From the NCBI GenBank assembly GCA_946479985.1, contig CAMLIF010000001.1, positions 59,340 through 123,339 of the forward strand: a stretch of 64,000 bases of DNA. The letters run 5' to 3'. The first letter of the stretch is position 1; each line of letters starts with the position of its first letter. Made by a program: the position numbers and the translations under genes. Under the pieces are notes generated by a model. It worked only from the letters and a program-made list of their open reading frames with translations, did not search any database and had not been told where the DNA came from. Source of the stretch: an uncultured Flavobacteriales bacterium (GTDB lineage: Bacteria > Bacteroidota > Bacteroidia > Flavobacteriales > Crocinitomicaceae). Of the stretch, positions 28,259-36,134 are shown one piece after another.

Positions 28259-28285
28259 CATTTCATTTTTGATTAAATTAGCGAT

Positions 28286-28486
28286 GTGAAAGAGCAAAAA
28301 CAGACATACGAAGCCGCATACGACGAATTGCAGGAAATCATTGCCGATATTGAATCGGGTGAAATTTCGGTGGATCTTCTTTCTGAGAAAGTAAAACGCG
28401 CTGCAGCACTTATTGCTTTTTGCAAAGAAAAGCTGACATCAACGGAAACCGATGTTCAGAAAATTCTCGACAACCTCAAAGATTAA
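28286..28486 (+). CDS. xseB: Exodeoxyribonuclease VII small subunit
   Basis: A protein of 66 residues with a GTG start at 28286. Typical XseB features are TYEAAYDELQEIIADIESGEISVDLLSEKVKRAAALIAFCKEKL, in which the LEEGEx-type turn is here IESGE. The short helical protein binds the large subunit in multiple copies. It follows the unknown 107-residue gene by 27 bases. Confidence 0.9.
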   Translation: MKEQKQTYEAAYDELQEIIADIESGEISVDLLSEKVKRAAALIAFCKEKLTSTETDVQKILDNLKD

Positions 28487-28681
28487 TTATCGATCTGCCA
28501 CGCGGATGACGAATTTTTTAAGTAAAAGACTATTTCTTCCTGATAATTCTGTCTTTATACAAACCCATTAATACCCCATTTGTGGTACGTTCGAAACCCG
28601 CACTTTTCAGTAAATTTGTAACCCGTCATCTTACAGTTTGTAAATGATCCGGATTTTCGTGTGAACATTAGTGGACATTAA

Positions 28682-28900
28682 ATGAGAAAACTCTCTGAAT
28701 TAAAACGTGGCGAAACGGCACAGGTTGTTGGAATTGATTCCTCAGAACTAAAACCTAAATTATTGGAAATGGGCTTGGTAAACGGTCAACTGGTGAAACT
28801 CTTATTCAAAGCGCCATTTGGTGACCCAATTGCAATTGAAGTTGGTGGTTATGTGCTTTCCATGCGAAAAGACGAAGCCGTTTTAGTTGAGGTAGCATGA
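28682..28900 (+). CDS. feoA: Ferrous iron transport protein FeoA
   Basis: A protein of 72 residues with the small SH3-like FeoA fold: LKRGETAQVVGIDSS, LLEMGLVNGQLVKLLFKAPFGDPIAIEVGGYVLSMRKDEA. FeoA binds FeoB's cytoplasmic part and modulates Fe(II) uptake. The stop overlaps the FeoB start by 4 bases. The 195-base upstream gap has TAAATTTG at 28611-28618 as a possible -7 element; I cannot show a Fur box. Confidence 0.92.
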   Translation: MRKLSELKRGETAQVVGIDSSELKPKLLEMGLVNGQLVKLLFKAPFGDPIAIEVGGYVLSMRKDEAVLVEVA

Positions 28901-30834
28901 GAAAAGTAGCGCTCTTCGGAAATCCGAATACAGGTAAAAGTTCTTTGTTTAACCGACTAACTGGTTTGAATCAGAAAGTCGGCAATTTCCCTGGTGTTAC
29001 CATCGATAAATCGACAGGAAAATTACATCACAACAACGTTGATATTCAAATCATCGATCTTCCGGGAACCTACTCCATTTATCCGCGATCGAACGACGAG
29101 AAAGTGGTTTACGATATTCTCAGCAATGAAACGCACAAAGATTATCCGGAACTTGCCGTTGTTGTCTTAGATGCTACCAATCTCGAGCGAAACTTATTGC
29201 TGTGCACACAGGTTTACGAACTTGGACTTCCAACCGTTCTGGTTTTGAACATGACGGATGTGGCTCATCGCAAAAAGCTGACAATCGATACAGAAAAACT
29301 AAATGCTCATTTTCCGAATGCTGCAATTGTTCGTTGCAACGCGCGCATCGGAACCGGAATTCCAGAGCTAAAAAACCTCCTTTCCACATACAATAAATCG
29401 AATTCCGAAAGCAAGAAACCGCTGATTGCTGTCGACAATTTAGAAGCACAAGCAATTGATGCGGAAGATAAATTCCGCAAAATTAAAGTAATTTACGCGG
29501 AAGTTGTTTCCAAACAGGAAGAAGTTGTGAATTTCAGCGGGAAAGCAGATCGGTGGTTGACACATCCGGTTTTTGGTTATTTGTTCTTCTTTGCGCTGTT
29601 ATTAATAATTTTTCAATCTGTTTTCACACTGGCTTCGTACCCTATGGATTGGATTGAATCCGGGTTTTCACATTTGGCAAGTTGGGTTCATGAATCCATG
29701 CCAGCAGGACTGTTAACGGATTTGTTAGCCGACGGACTTATAGCAGGAGTTGGTGGAGTCGTGATCTTTCTTCCCCAAATTGTATTGCTATTCTTCTTGC
29801 TTGGAATTCTGGAGGAAACCGGATACATGGCACGTGTGGTTTTTATCATGGATAAACTCGTTCGTCCATTTGGTTTGAACGGAAAAAGCGTTGTCCCATT
29901 AATTTCGAGTGCAGCCTGTGCTATTCCCGGAATTATGGCAGCCAGAACGATTTCTTCCTGGAAAGAACGCATTACAACCATTATGGTTTCGCCTTTAATG
30001 AGTTGTTCAGCCCGAATTCCGGTTTATACTTTGCTCATTGCGCTGATTATTCCAAACAAAACCGTTGGTGGAATTTTCAATCTACAAGGTCTCGTTCTTT
30101 TCGCGATGTACGCACTTGGTTTGTTTGCGGCGTTGCTTGTTGCTTTCGTTTTGAAGAAAATTTTGAAGAACAAAGAGCTGAGTGTTTTCCTGTTGGAATT
30201 ACCTGATTATAAGTCACCACGCTGGGGGAATGTGTTCCTGGACGTTTACAAAAAAGGCCGCATTTTCCTTTTCGATGCCGGAAAAATCATCATCGCTATT
30301 TCGATCGTTCTTTGGGCAGGATCGACATTTGGTCCGGGAAACAGTTTGGAAACAGCAGAAAAACAAGCGCTGGCTAAAACAAAAAATCAATCGGTCGAAA
30401 TTCAGCAGGAAACCGTTGCATCGGCCAAACTGGAAGCCAGTTATATTGGTTATTTAGGCAAAGGTATTGAACCGGCGATTAAACCCCTGGGCTACGATTG
30501 GAAAATGGGAATTGCGCTCATAACTTCATTCGCAGCACGCGAAGTTTTCGTTGGATCGCTGTCTACGATTTACTCCGTTCATCAAGACGACGACAATCAG
30601 GAACCGCTCATTGAAAAAATGCGCACACAGAAACACAGAAATGGCGCTCCCGTTTTCAGCTTTGCCAGCGGAATGTCGTTATTAGTTTTCTACGCTTTCG
30701 CGATGCAATGTATGGCAACGCTTGCGGTTGTAAAACGTGAAACAAAATCGTGGAAATGGCCTTTGATCCAATTAGGATACATGGGCGCAATGGCGTATCT
30801 TGGAGCATTGATAACTTTTCAATTACTGAAGTAA
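28897..30834 (+). CDS. feoB: Ferrous iron transporter FeoB
   Basis: A protein of 645 residues. The N-terminal G domain carries GNPNTGKSSLFN (G1), the G3 DLPGTYS and NMTD (G4). The membrane part from about residue 225 has roughly ten segments, including the Gate-type motifs ILEETGYMARVVFIMDKL and ISSAACAIPGIMAARTI, plus SCSARIPVYTLL and AAREVFVG. It moves Fe(II) across the inner membrane with GTP hydrolysis. The stop codon overlaps the start of a tiny Cys-rich gene by one base. Confidence 0.94.
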   Translation: MRKVALFGNPNTGKSSLFNRLTGLNQKVGNFPGVTIDKSTGKLHHNNVDIQIIDLPGTYSIYPRSNDEKVVYDILSNETHKDYPELAVVVLDATNLERNLLLCTQVYELGLPTVLVLNMTDVAHRKKLTIDTEKLNAHFPNAAIVRCNARIGTGIPELKNLLSTYNKSNSESKKPLIAVDNLEAQAIDAEDKFRKIKVIYAEVVSKQEEVVNFSGKADRWLTHPVFGYLFFFALLLIIFQSVFTLASYPMDWIESGFSHLASWVHESMPAGLLTDLLADGLIAGVGGVVIFLPQIVLLFFLLGILEETGYMARVVFIMDKLVRPFGLNGKSVVPLISSAACAIPGIMAARTISSWKERITTIMVSPLMSCSARIPVYTLLIALIIPNKTVGGIFNLQGLVLFAMYALGLFAALLVAFVLKKILKNKELSVFLLELPDYKSPRWGNVFLDVYKKGRIFLFDAGKIIIAISIVLWAGSTFGPGNSLETAEKQALAKTKNQSVEIQQETVASAKLEASYIGYLGKGIEPAIKPLGYDWKMGIALITSFAAREVFVGSLSTIYSVHQDDDNQEPLIEKMRTQKHRNGAPVFSFASGMSLLVFYAFAMQCMATLAVVKRETKSWKWPLIQLGYMGAMAYLGALITFQLLK

Positions 30835-30947
30835 TGCAAGGAATTCTGGTTGGCATATTCATCTTTGGGGCACTCGCTTTTCTAGGCTTTCGTTTTTATA
30901 GAACGTGGTTTAAGAAGAAGAACGCGGGGTGTGATAAGTGCGAGTGA
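30834..30947 (+). CDS. FeoB-associated Cys-rich membrane peptide
   Basis: A protein of 37 residues starting at the ATG at 30834, which overlaps the feoB stop (TAATG). One membrane helix (QGILVGIFIFGALAFLGFRF) is followed by a basic stretch and CDKCE, a CxxC pair. Bacteroidota often have such a small Cys-rich helix protein after feoB, in the place of FeoC. It could bind Fe(II) or a cluster at the exit of FeoB. The overlap argues for coupling. Confidence 0.75.
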   Translation: MQGILVGIFIFGALAFLGFRFYRTWFKKKNAGCDKCE

Positions 30948-30975
30948 CTTTTCGCTGAGGCTCCATCACTTTTAG

Positions 30976-31365
30976 ATTCAATTCAAGACTAGAGACATAA
31001 CACTCTGGACTGAATACGAGAAACTAAAACCAGTTTTCTACGAAACCCATATCTTTGAATCAACTCTTCATAAAATGCCAAAAGATTCAACATTTCTTAA
31101 GGATGATTTTATCTATCATGGTAAGCTAGAGAAATTTAGCACGGAGGTACTTGATGAAATTATTTTAAAACATTAAAATAAAATTCACATTAAAAACATT
31201 AAACTGGTAGTGCTGGATTCCAAAAGAAAAAAGATCACTTTAAAATTGGAAAAAGATAAAGAAGTAGTTTTGAATTTAAAAGATGAGAAAAACGCAAGTA
31301 ATTTTATAAACTCAGTTATAGTAGCATATCCAAATTCCAACTTTCTTATCTTCCGCTTCGGTTAA
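30976..31365 (+). pseudogene. Decayed coding remnant downstream of the feo operon
   Basis: One reading frame is coding-like from 30976 to the TAA at 31363-31365 but is interrupted by an in-frame TAA at 31174-31176 and preceded by TAG at 30973. The part before has residues such as LWTEYEKLKPVFYET, and the part after KKITLKLEKDKEVVLNLKDEKN. The first has no ATG until 31075. I recognise no family. The second half has the beta/charged pattern of a PH-like or amphipathic domain. The 30948-31836 stretch (889 bases) holds only this, a short ORF and another remnant. Confidence 0.5.
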
Positions 31366-31387
31366 GATTCAACTTGTTAAAAAACCT

Positions 31388-31630
31388 TTGTGGGCTCTTT
31401 TAGTAATTATCGTGTTGTCTATCATAATCTCTCTAATTAATCCAAAGCATCCAATCACTGGTAGTCGCATAAAAGGTGAAGGAATAATGGCGTTACTATA
31501 TGCCTTTGCTTCTTTAGAAAAAACAAAACTATTGCTCATATTTGGAACTCTCTTTTTAATACCTTGTATAGGTGTTTTTATCAAACTAAAGCGTTCGAAA
31601 AAAACGAGAATACTTAAAATCGTTCGCTAA
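31388..31630 (+). CDS. Small membrane protein, possibly a degraded gene
   Basis: A frame of 80 residues from a TTG at 31388. Two hydrophobic segments are present (WALLVIIVLSIIISLI; LLLIFGTLFLIPCIGVFI) around a basic loop (SRIKGEGIM). The frame is open upstream, so the true start is unclear. Because it follows decayed reading frames and lacks an ATG it may be a remnant. I do not recognise the family. Confidence 0.35.
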   Translation: MWALLVIIVLSIIISLINPKHPITGSRIKGEGIMALLYAFASLEKTKLLLIFGTLFLIPCIGVFIKLKRSKKTRILKIVR

Positions 31631-31812
31631 GATTGTGACGCAATGGCTATCTTTTCCTAAAGGACGACCTGTTTTGAATCGAGTCGTAATATCCATTAAA
31701 TAATCCATAACCAGCTTAACTCCAATTCTTTGGTTCAATAACCCCTTAAATTTCAACTCATTTCACTTTTCTTCATCAATTCTATCGACAAAGTTCTATA
31801 TTCGACGAACTG
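31631..31812 (-). pseudogene. Degenerate duplicate of the S4-domain RNA-binding gene
   Basis: Read on the minus strand, the sequence gives a broken copy of the protein encoded at 32732-33157. It matches KTRSLSTELIQKGKI (as YRTLSIELMKKSEM), then has a stop codon and a deletion. It then matches LLDRRIGAKLVADYLIDIT (as LLNQRIGVKLVMDYLMDIT) and, after a further deletion of about 20 codons, FKT and TGRPSRKD (as TGRPLGKD). The two lie about 1.2 kb apart, in the same orientation. This looks like an old tandem duplication now decayed. Confidence 0.75.
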
Positions 31813-31836
31813 TAACTGCTCAAACTTAAATTGATC

Positions 31837-32742
31837 ATGAAAAACACCTACTACCTGATTTTCTTTTTATTATTTTATTCCGGAATGGCTTCTGCCCAGA
31901 ATTATATAGACCTGGTGAAGTTAGACTATGCCCTTACACCAGCAAATCAATTCAAAAACTCAACAGCTGCAACCTCTCTTCAGGAAATGAACGGAGAATT
32001 AAACACACCTATTAGATTGAATGATCAACTTACTTTCTTAACAGGGTTAACTTATGAATACAATTCAGCATCCTTTAATCCGGGCAGAACAACAGAATCG
32101 GTATTTGGAACTACACTAAAGCTTGGGGCAAATATCAAACACCGTTCGAATTGGAGCGGAACCTATGTGCTGTTGCCAAAAATTTCTTCAGATCTAAAAA
32201 AAATAATGCATCAGGATTTCCAAATAGGAGCTTATGCCTTGATACAATACGCAAAATCAACACATTTGAATTACAAATTTGGCGTTTACACAAATACTGA
32301 TTTATTTGGTCCTTTCATTGTTCCTCTGTTGGGAGTTTACTACCTCAGTTCCAACGAGAAACTAGAGGTTAAAGCTGTTTTACCGGTAAACGCAGATATT
32401 AACTATTCGATTGCAAAAGATACACGATTGGGGTTCAACTTCAAAGGACAGGTGCGCAGTTATCACCTAAATTCGCCCATTGGTTACGAACAAAATCGTT
32501 ACCTGGTAAAATCAACGAACGACCTTTACGCCTATTTTCAATATGGTCTGAATAACGGTCTCAACTTCCAACTGGCTTTTGGTCGTTCTTTGGCAAGATC
32601 GTATCGTGTATATGATGAAAAAGTAAGCCTGGGCATGCCTCTTTACTATGCTGGAGACACGCGAACTCAGCTGAATACTGATTTCTCTGACGGTTGGTTA
32701 TTTAAGCTTGCTTTATTCTACAGATTAAAAATCAATCCTTAG
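31837..32742 (+). CDS. Outer-membrane beta-barrel-like protein (DUF6268-like)
   Basis: A protein of 301 residues from the ATG at 31837 (MKNTYYLIFF). Signal peptide to about ASAQ. The mature part shows amphipathic strands alternating with turns (QLTFLTGLTYEY, TTLKLGANIKHRSNWSGTYVLLPKI, FNFKGQVRSYHL, GWLFKLALFYRLKI) ending in an aromatic/hydrophobic strand, as in outer-membrane barrels. The DUF6268 family assignment is tentative. It overlaps the convergent S4 gene by 11 bases. Confidence 0.65.
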   Translation: MKNTYYLIFFLLFYSGMASAQNYIDLVKLDYALTPANQFKNSTAATSLQEMNGELNTPIRLNDQLTFLTGLTYEYNSASFNPGRTTESVFGTTLKLGANIKHRSNWSGTYVLLPKISSDLKKIMHQDFQIGAYALIQYAKSTHLNYKFGVYTNTDLFGPFIVPLLGVYYLSSNEKLEVKAVLPVNADINYSIAKDTRLGFNFKGQVRSYHLNSPIGYEQNRYLVKSTNDLYAYFQYGLNNGLNFQLAFGRSLARSYRVYDEKVSLGMPLYYAGDTRTQLNTDFSDGWLFKLALFYRLKINP

Positions 32743-33157
32743 ACTCTTCCTGTGATGAGCCTGTTGAAGTATCTTCCTCATCTTCCAGCCATTCAAAGAA
32801 TGAATCAAAGTTATCGCGGTCTTTTCGTGATGGTCGGCCGGTTCCGTATTCCCTGTACACACTTTGTGCCGATTGATACGTTTTGAATTTTTCAAGCTCA
32901 AGCGGATCAGTGATATCGATCAGATAATCAGCAACCAGCTTCGCTCCTATTCTTCTATCCAGCAAGTCTTTTACTTTAAACGAAAATGTTGCGTTATTCT
33001 TAAGAATGGAAATACTGTCGCCAATTTTTATTTCTTTGGATGCCTTAACATTCGCACCGTTCAATCGTATTTTTCCTTTCTGAATAAGTTCCGTTGACAA
33101 AGAACGCGTCTTCGTCAGGCGGACAAACCACACAAATTTATCTACCCGCAAGCTCAT
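32732..33157 (-). CDS. S4-domain RNA-binding protein (Hsp15-like)
   Basis: A protein of 141 residues. The S4 domain is residues 1-60: MSLRVDKFVWFVRLTKTRSLSTELIQKGKIRLNG with the Arg/Lys face that binds RNA. The C-terminal part includes DLLDRRIGAKLVADYLIDI and TGRPSRKDRDNF, then an acidic tail. Hsp15 relatives bind stalled 50S subunits carrying peptidyl-tRNA after heat shock. It overlaps the MmcQ gene upstream by 20 bases and the convergent barrel gene by 11. A decayed duplicate is at 31631-31812. Confidence 0.82.
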   Translation of the reverse strand: MSLRVDKFVWFVRLTKTRSLSTELIQKGKIRLNGANVKASKEIKIGDSISILKNNATFSFKVKDLLDRRIGAKLVADYLIDITDPLELEKFKTYQSAQSVYREYGTGRPSRKDRDNFDSFFEWLEDEEDTSTGSSQEESKD

Positions 33158-33491
33158 CCCGTAATTTTTTGGTTAATGATTTTACTACAAGATCATAAGA
33201 GTTTACGATCATTTCCTGAATCAGCGTTTCTTTGAGGTTTCCTGTAAGATTTACGGTATTCCAATGCGTTTTATTCATGTGCCAACCTGGGGTAATTTCA
33301 TCGTAGCGTTCACGTAATTCAATGGCCATTTCCGGATCACATTTTAGATTGATCGTATTTGGGTCGTGGATATCAATTAAGGCGTACATCTTGTTCATCA
33401 CTTTGAAAACAAGGGTTGTTTTATTAAAGGGGAAGGTTTCTTCCGTTCCTTTGAGTTTGGCACAAAATTCAAGGATGCTGTTTAAGTCCAT
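33138..33491 (-). CDS. MmcQ/YjbR family protein
   Basis: A protein of 117 residues typical of the MmcQ/YjbR (CyaY-like) fold: LEFCAKLKGTEETFPFNKTTLVFKVMNKMYALI, INLKCDPEMAIELRERYDEITPGWHMNKTHWNTV. The family binds DNA or acts in unclear ways. It overlaps the S4 gene by 20 bases, so both are probably translated from one transcript. Confidence 0.85.
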   Translation of the reverse strand: MDLNSILEFCAKLKGTEETFPFNKTTLVFKVMNKMYALIDIHDPNTINLKCDPEMAIELRERYDEITPGWHMNKTHWNTVNLTGNLKETLIQEMIVNSYDLVVKSLTKKLRDELAGR

Positions 33492-33604
33492 AGATCGAAG
33501 ATAGTAAATTGATAAAACACCTCCCCGGCTACCTCTCGTAATTTCGCAAAATTACTTTAGGTTGAGGTGAATCGATTCTGAAAGGAATAGTAGTTAAAGC
33601 TTTG

Positions 33605-33688
33605 TTTTACAAAATCTTAAACCCCATCAAACTTAAAGGAATATTACTTCAACCTGAAAAAAGAACAGAAAACTTATTTTACAAAATC
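33605..33688 (+). repeat. Direct repeats upstream of the ArsR-family gene
   Basis: TTTTACAAAATC occurs twice, at 33605-33616 and 33677-33688. A near-palindrome, GTAATTTCGCAAAATTAC, lies at 33538-33555. Both are in the 237-base gap before the ArsR-like gene and could be operators, but nothing proves binding. Confidence 0.35.
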
Positions 33689-33728
33689 ACATTTTTGACT
33701 ATCTTAAATAGAAAACCACTAGGACATT

Positions 33729-34034
33729 ATGGGAACTACTAAAAAACATCCTTATTCAGAATCTGTTTTAGAAATTGCCAGAACAGCGCATAGCCTGGGA
33801 CATCCGGCAAGATTTACGATACTCAGGCATCTTATGAAACATCATACCGGTACTCCTTCCGATTTTTGTATGCTGACATCTTTATCCAAACCAACAATCA
33901 CTCAACATTTGAAAGAAATGGAAGAAGCACAAATCATTTACCGGGATTATATGTTTATGGAGTCAAGAGTTTTCTTAAATAAAAACGCAAGAAAAAGAAT
34001 CCAAAAAATGATGAATTCAATATCCCTCGACTAA
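33729..34034 (+). CDS. ArsR-family winged-helix regulator
   Basis: A protein of 101 residues. The HTH lies at about residues 24-90: LGHPARFTILRHLMKHHTGTPSDFCMLTSLSKPTITQHLKEMEEAQIIYRDYMFMESRVFLN. The recognition helix is SKPTITQHLKEM. No CxC metal motif of arsenic/zinc sensors is present, so the signal is not a metal of the ArsR/SmtB kind or is unknown. It stands alone, with repeats upstream that could be autoregulatory sites. It is 29 bases before the ispG ATG. Confidence 0.8.
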   Translation: MGTTKKHPYSESVLEIARTAHSLGHPARFTILRHLMKHHTGTPSDFCMLTSLSKPTITQHLKEMEEAQIIYRDYMFMESRVFLNKNARKRIQKMMNSISLD

Positions 34035-34063
34035 TTCTGTAACTTTGTACAAAACACGTATCT

Positions 34064-35971
34064 ATGTCGGTGAAACAACCTTTGTTTTGTGATGATTTAT
34101 TGAACAGAAAACGCTTTGAGACCAGAGTTGTTCATGTTGGAAAAGTAACGCTTGGTGGTAGCAATCCGGTTCGGGTGCAATCTATGACAACCACCGACAC
34201 CATGGATACTCAGGGATCTGTTGAGCAAAGTATTCGCATGATTGATGCTGGTTGCGAATTGGTTCGGTTAACGGCTCCAAGTAAAAAAGAGGCGGAAAAC
34301 CTGGGTGTTATCAAAACAGAACTCGTGAAACGAGGGTATGACACACCACTGGTAGCAGACATTCATTTCACACCAAACGCTGCGGAAGTTGCTGCACGTC
34401 TGATTGAAAAAGTTCGCGTGAACCCGGGGAACTATGCCGACAAAAAGAAGTTCGAAGAAATTGAATACACCAATGAAGCCTATCAGTCCGAATTGGTCCG
34501 AATTGAAGAGAAATTTACTCCACTCGTTTTAATCTGTAAAGAAAACGGTACAGCCATGCGCATCGGAACAAATCACGGATCTCTTTCAGATCGTATTTTA
34601 AGCCGTTTTGGCGACACTCCACAAGGAATGGTTGAATCTGCTATGGAATTCATCGACATCTGTCGTAAAAACGATTACCACGAACTAGTTATTTCCATGA
34701 AAGCAAGTAATACACTTGTCATGGTTCAGGCATACCGATTACTCGTTGCGCAAATGCGTGAAAAGGGAATGAACTATCCCCTGCATCTTGGGGTGACGGA
34801 GGCCGGTGACGGTGAAGACGGAAGAATTAAATCTGCGGTTGGGATTGGAGCATTGCTGGAAGATGGTATTGGAGATACAATTCGTGTTTCACTAACAGAA
34901 GATCCGGAAGCAGAAATTCCGGTTGCACAAAAACTATTATCCAAATTTGAAGACAAGCCAGTAAACGTATCCACTGCTAAAATTGATTCACCAATTAACT
35001 ATTATCATTATAACCGAAGAAAATCGCAAATTCTAAACAAAATTGGCGGAAGTAAGTCACCTGTTGTCGTTTCGAATCTTTCCAAACAATTGGAAATTAA
35101 ACCTGCGAATTTCTTTTCATTGGGATATAGCTACTCGATAGAGCTTGATAAATGGAATATCAGCGACATGGCTTCAGATTACATCTATATCGGTTCGAAT
35201 GAAATCGATTTCGAGATTCCAGGAACAATAATCATTCTTCAGGATTTAGAAACATGGAAAATCAACAGAAAGCCAAATCACCTACCAATTTGCTCGTTGA
35301 TTGAATACGAATCTTCCCTGCCTTCTGGAACGCTCATTCGATTGAATGCCCATGGACAGATCAATTATTCAGAGCTTCCACAAGAAGGTGTAGTATATGT
35401 AATCGAATCAGAAGAGTTGAATAACACACAGCTTATTCGCAATATTCAATACAATTTTATAGAAAACGGAATAGAATCACCGGTAATTCTGCATTTCTCC
35501 TATATTTCAACAGACCTGGAAACAGTTCAGCTTTTTGCCGGATCCGAAGCGGGAATTCATTTCATCGATGGTTTTGGAGATGGAATATGGATTGATGCAC
35601 CCATTCCGAATCGAGATCTGACATCACTATCCTTCGGAATTTTACAGGCAACAAGAACCCGTATATCAAAAACAGAATACATTTCCTGTCCATCCTGTGG
35701 AAGAACTCTTTTTGATCTGCAGGAAACAACAGCCAAAATACGCCAGAAGACAGAACATCTGAAAGGGTTGAAGATTGGAATAATGGGTTGCATTGTAAAC
35801 GGTCCCGGAGAAATGGCCGATGCGGATTATGGTTACGTAGGAAGCGGCCCTGGCAAAATTCACTTGTACAAAGAGAAAACGATCGTTAAGAAAAACGTGG
35901 CTGAAGAAAACGCGGTTGATTCACTGATTGAGTTGATAAAGGAAAACGGTGATTGGGTAGAGCCGGTATAA
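34064..35971 (+). CDS. ispG: 4-hydroxy-3-methylbut-2-enyl diphosphate synthase, three-domain form
   Basis: A protein of 635 residues, versus ~370-400 in E. coli. The TIM barrel is residues ~10-290 (GGSNPVRVQSMTTTDT, LGVTEAGDGEDGR). An inserted middle domain (~290-540) is typical of Bacteroidota, Chlamydia and plants. The C-terminal iron-sulfur domain has SCPSCGRTLFDLQ and GIMGCIVNGPGEMADADYGY, holding the three Cys and Glu ligands of the 4Fe-4S cluster. It makes HMBDP from MEcPP in the MEP isoprenoid pathway. TAACTTTG at 34040-34047 is a probable -7 element just before its start. Confidence 0.93.
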   Translation: MSVKQPLFCDDLLNRKRFETRVVHVGKVTLGGSNPVRVQSMTTTDTMDTQGSVEQSIRMIDAGCELVRLTAPSKKEAENLGVIKTELVKRGYDTPLVADIHFTPNAAEVAARLIEKVRVNPGNYADKKKFEEIEYTNEAYQSELVRIEEKFTPLVLICKENGTAMRIGTNHGSLSDRILSRFGDTPQGMVESAMEFIDICRKNDYHELVISMKASNTLVMVQAYRLLVAQMREKGMNYPLHLGVTEAGDGEDGRIKSAVGIGALLEDGIGDTIRVSLTEDPEAEIPVAQKLLSKFEDKPVNVSTAKIDSPINYYHYNRRKSQILNKIGGSKSPVVVSNLSKQLEIKPANFFSLGYSYSIELDKWNISDMASDYIYIGSNEIDFEIPGTIIILQDLETWKINRKPNHLPICSLIEYESSLPSGTLIRLNAHGQINYSELPQEGVVYVIESEELNNTQLIRNIQYNFIENGIESPVILHFSYISTDLETVQLFAGSEAGIHFIDGFGDGIWIDAPIPNRDLTSLSFGILQATRTRISKTEYISCPSCGRTLFDLQETTAKIRQKTEHLKGLKIGIMGCIVNGPGEMADADYGYVGSGPGKIHLYKEKTIVKKNVAEENAVDSLIELIKENGDWVEPV

Positions 35972-36134
35972 AAAATAAAGCTTAAAAAGTACCTCAACTC
36001 AGTTCAGCAGCATTTTGATTAAAAAACCATTCGAAACGTTAGAAATTTCACTTGATTTACCGACAGATCAGCATCCTGGCAAGGTGTTTCCCTTTCAGAA
36101 AGAGCAAGAAGCCCGGAAAACCACTGAAAACAGC

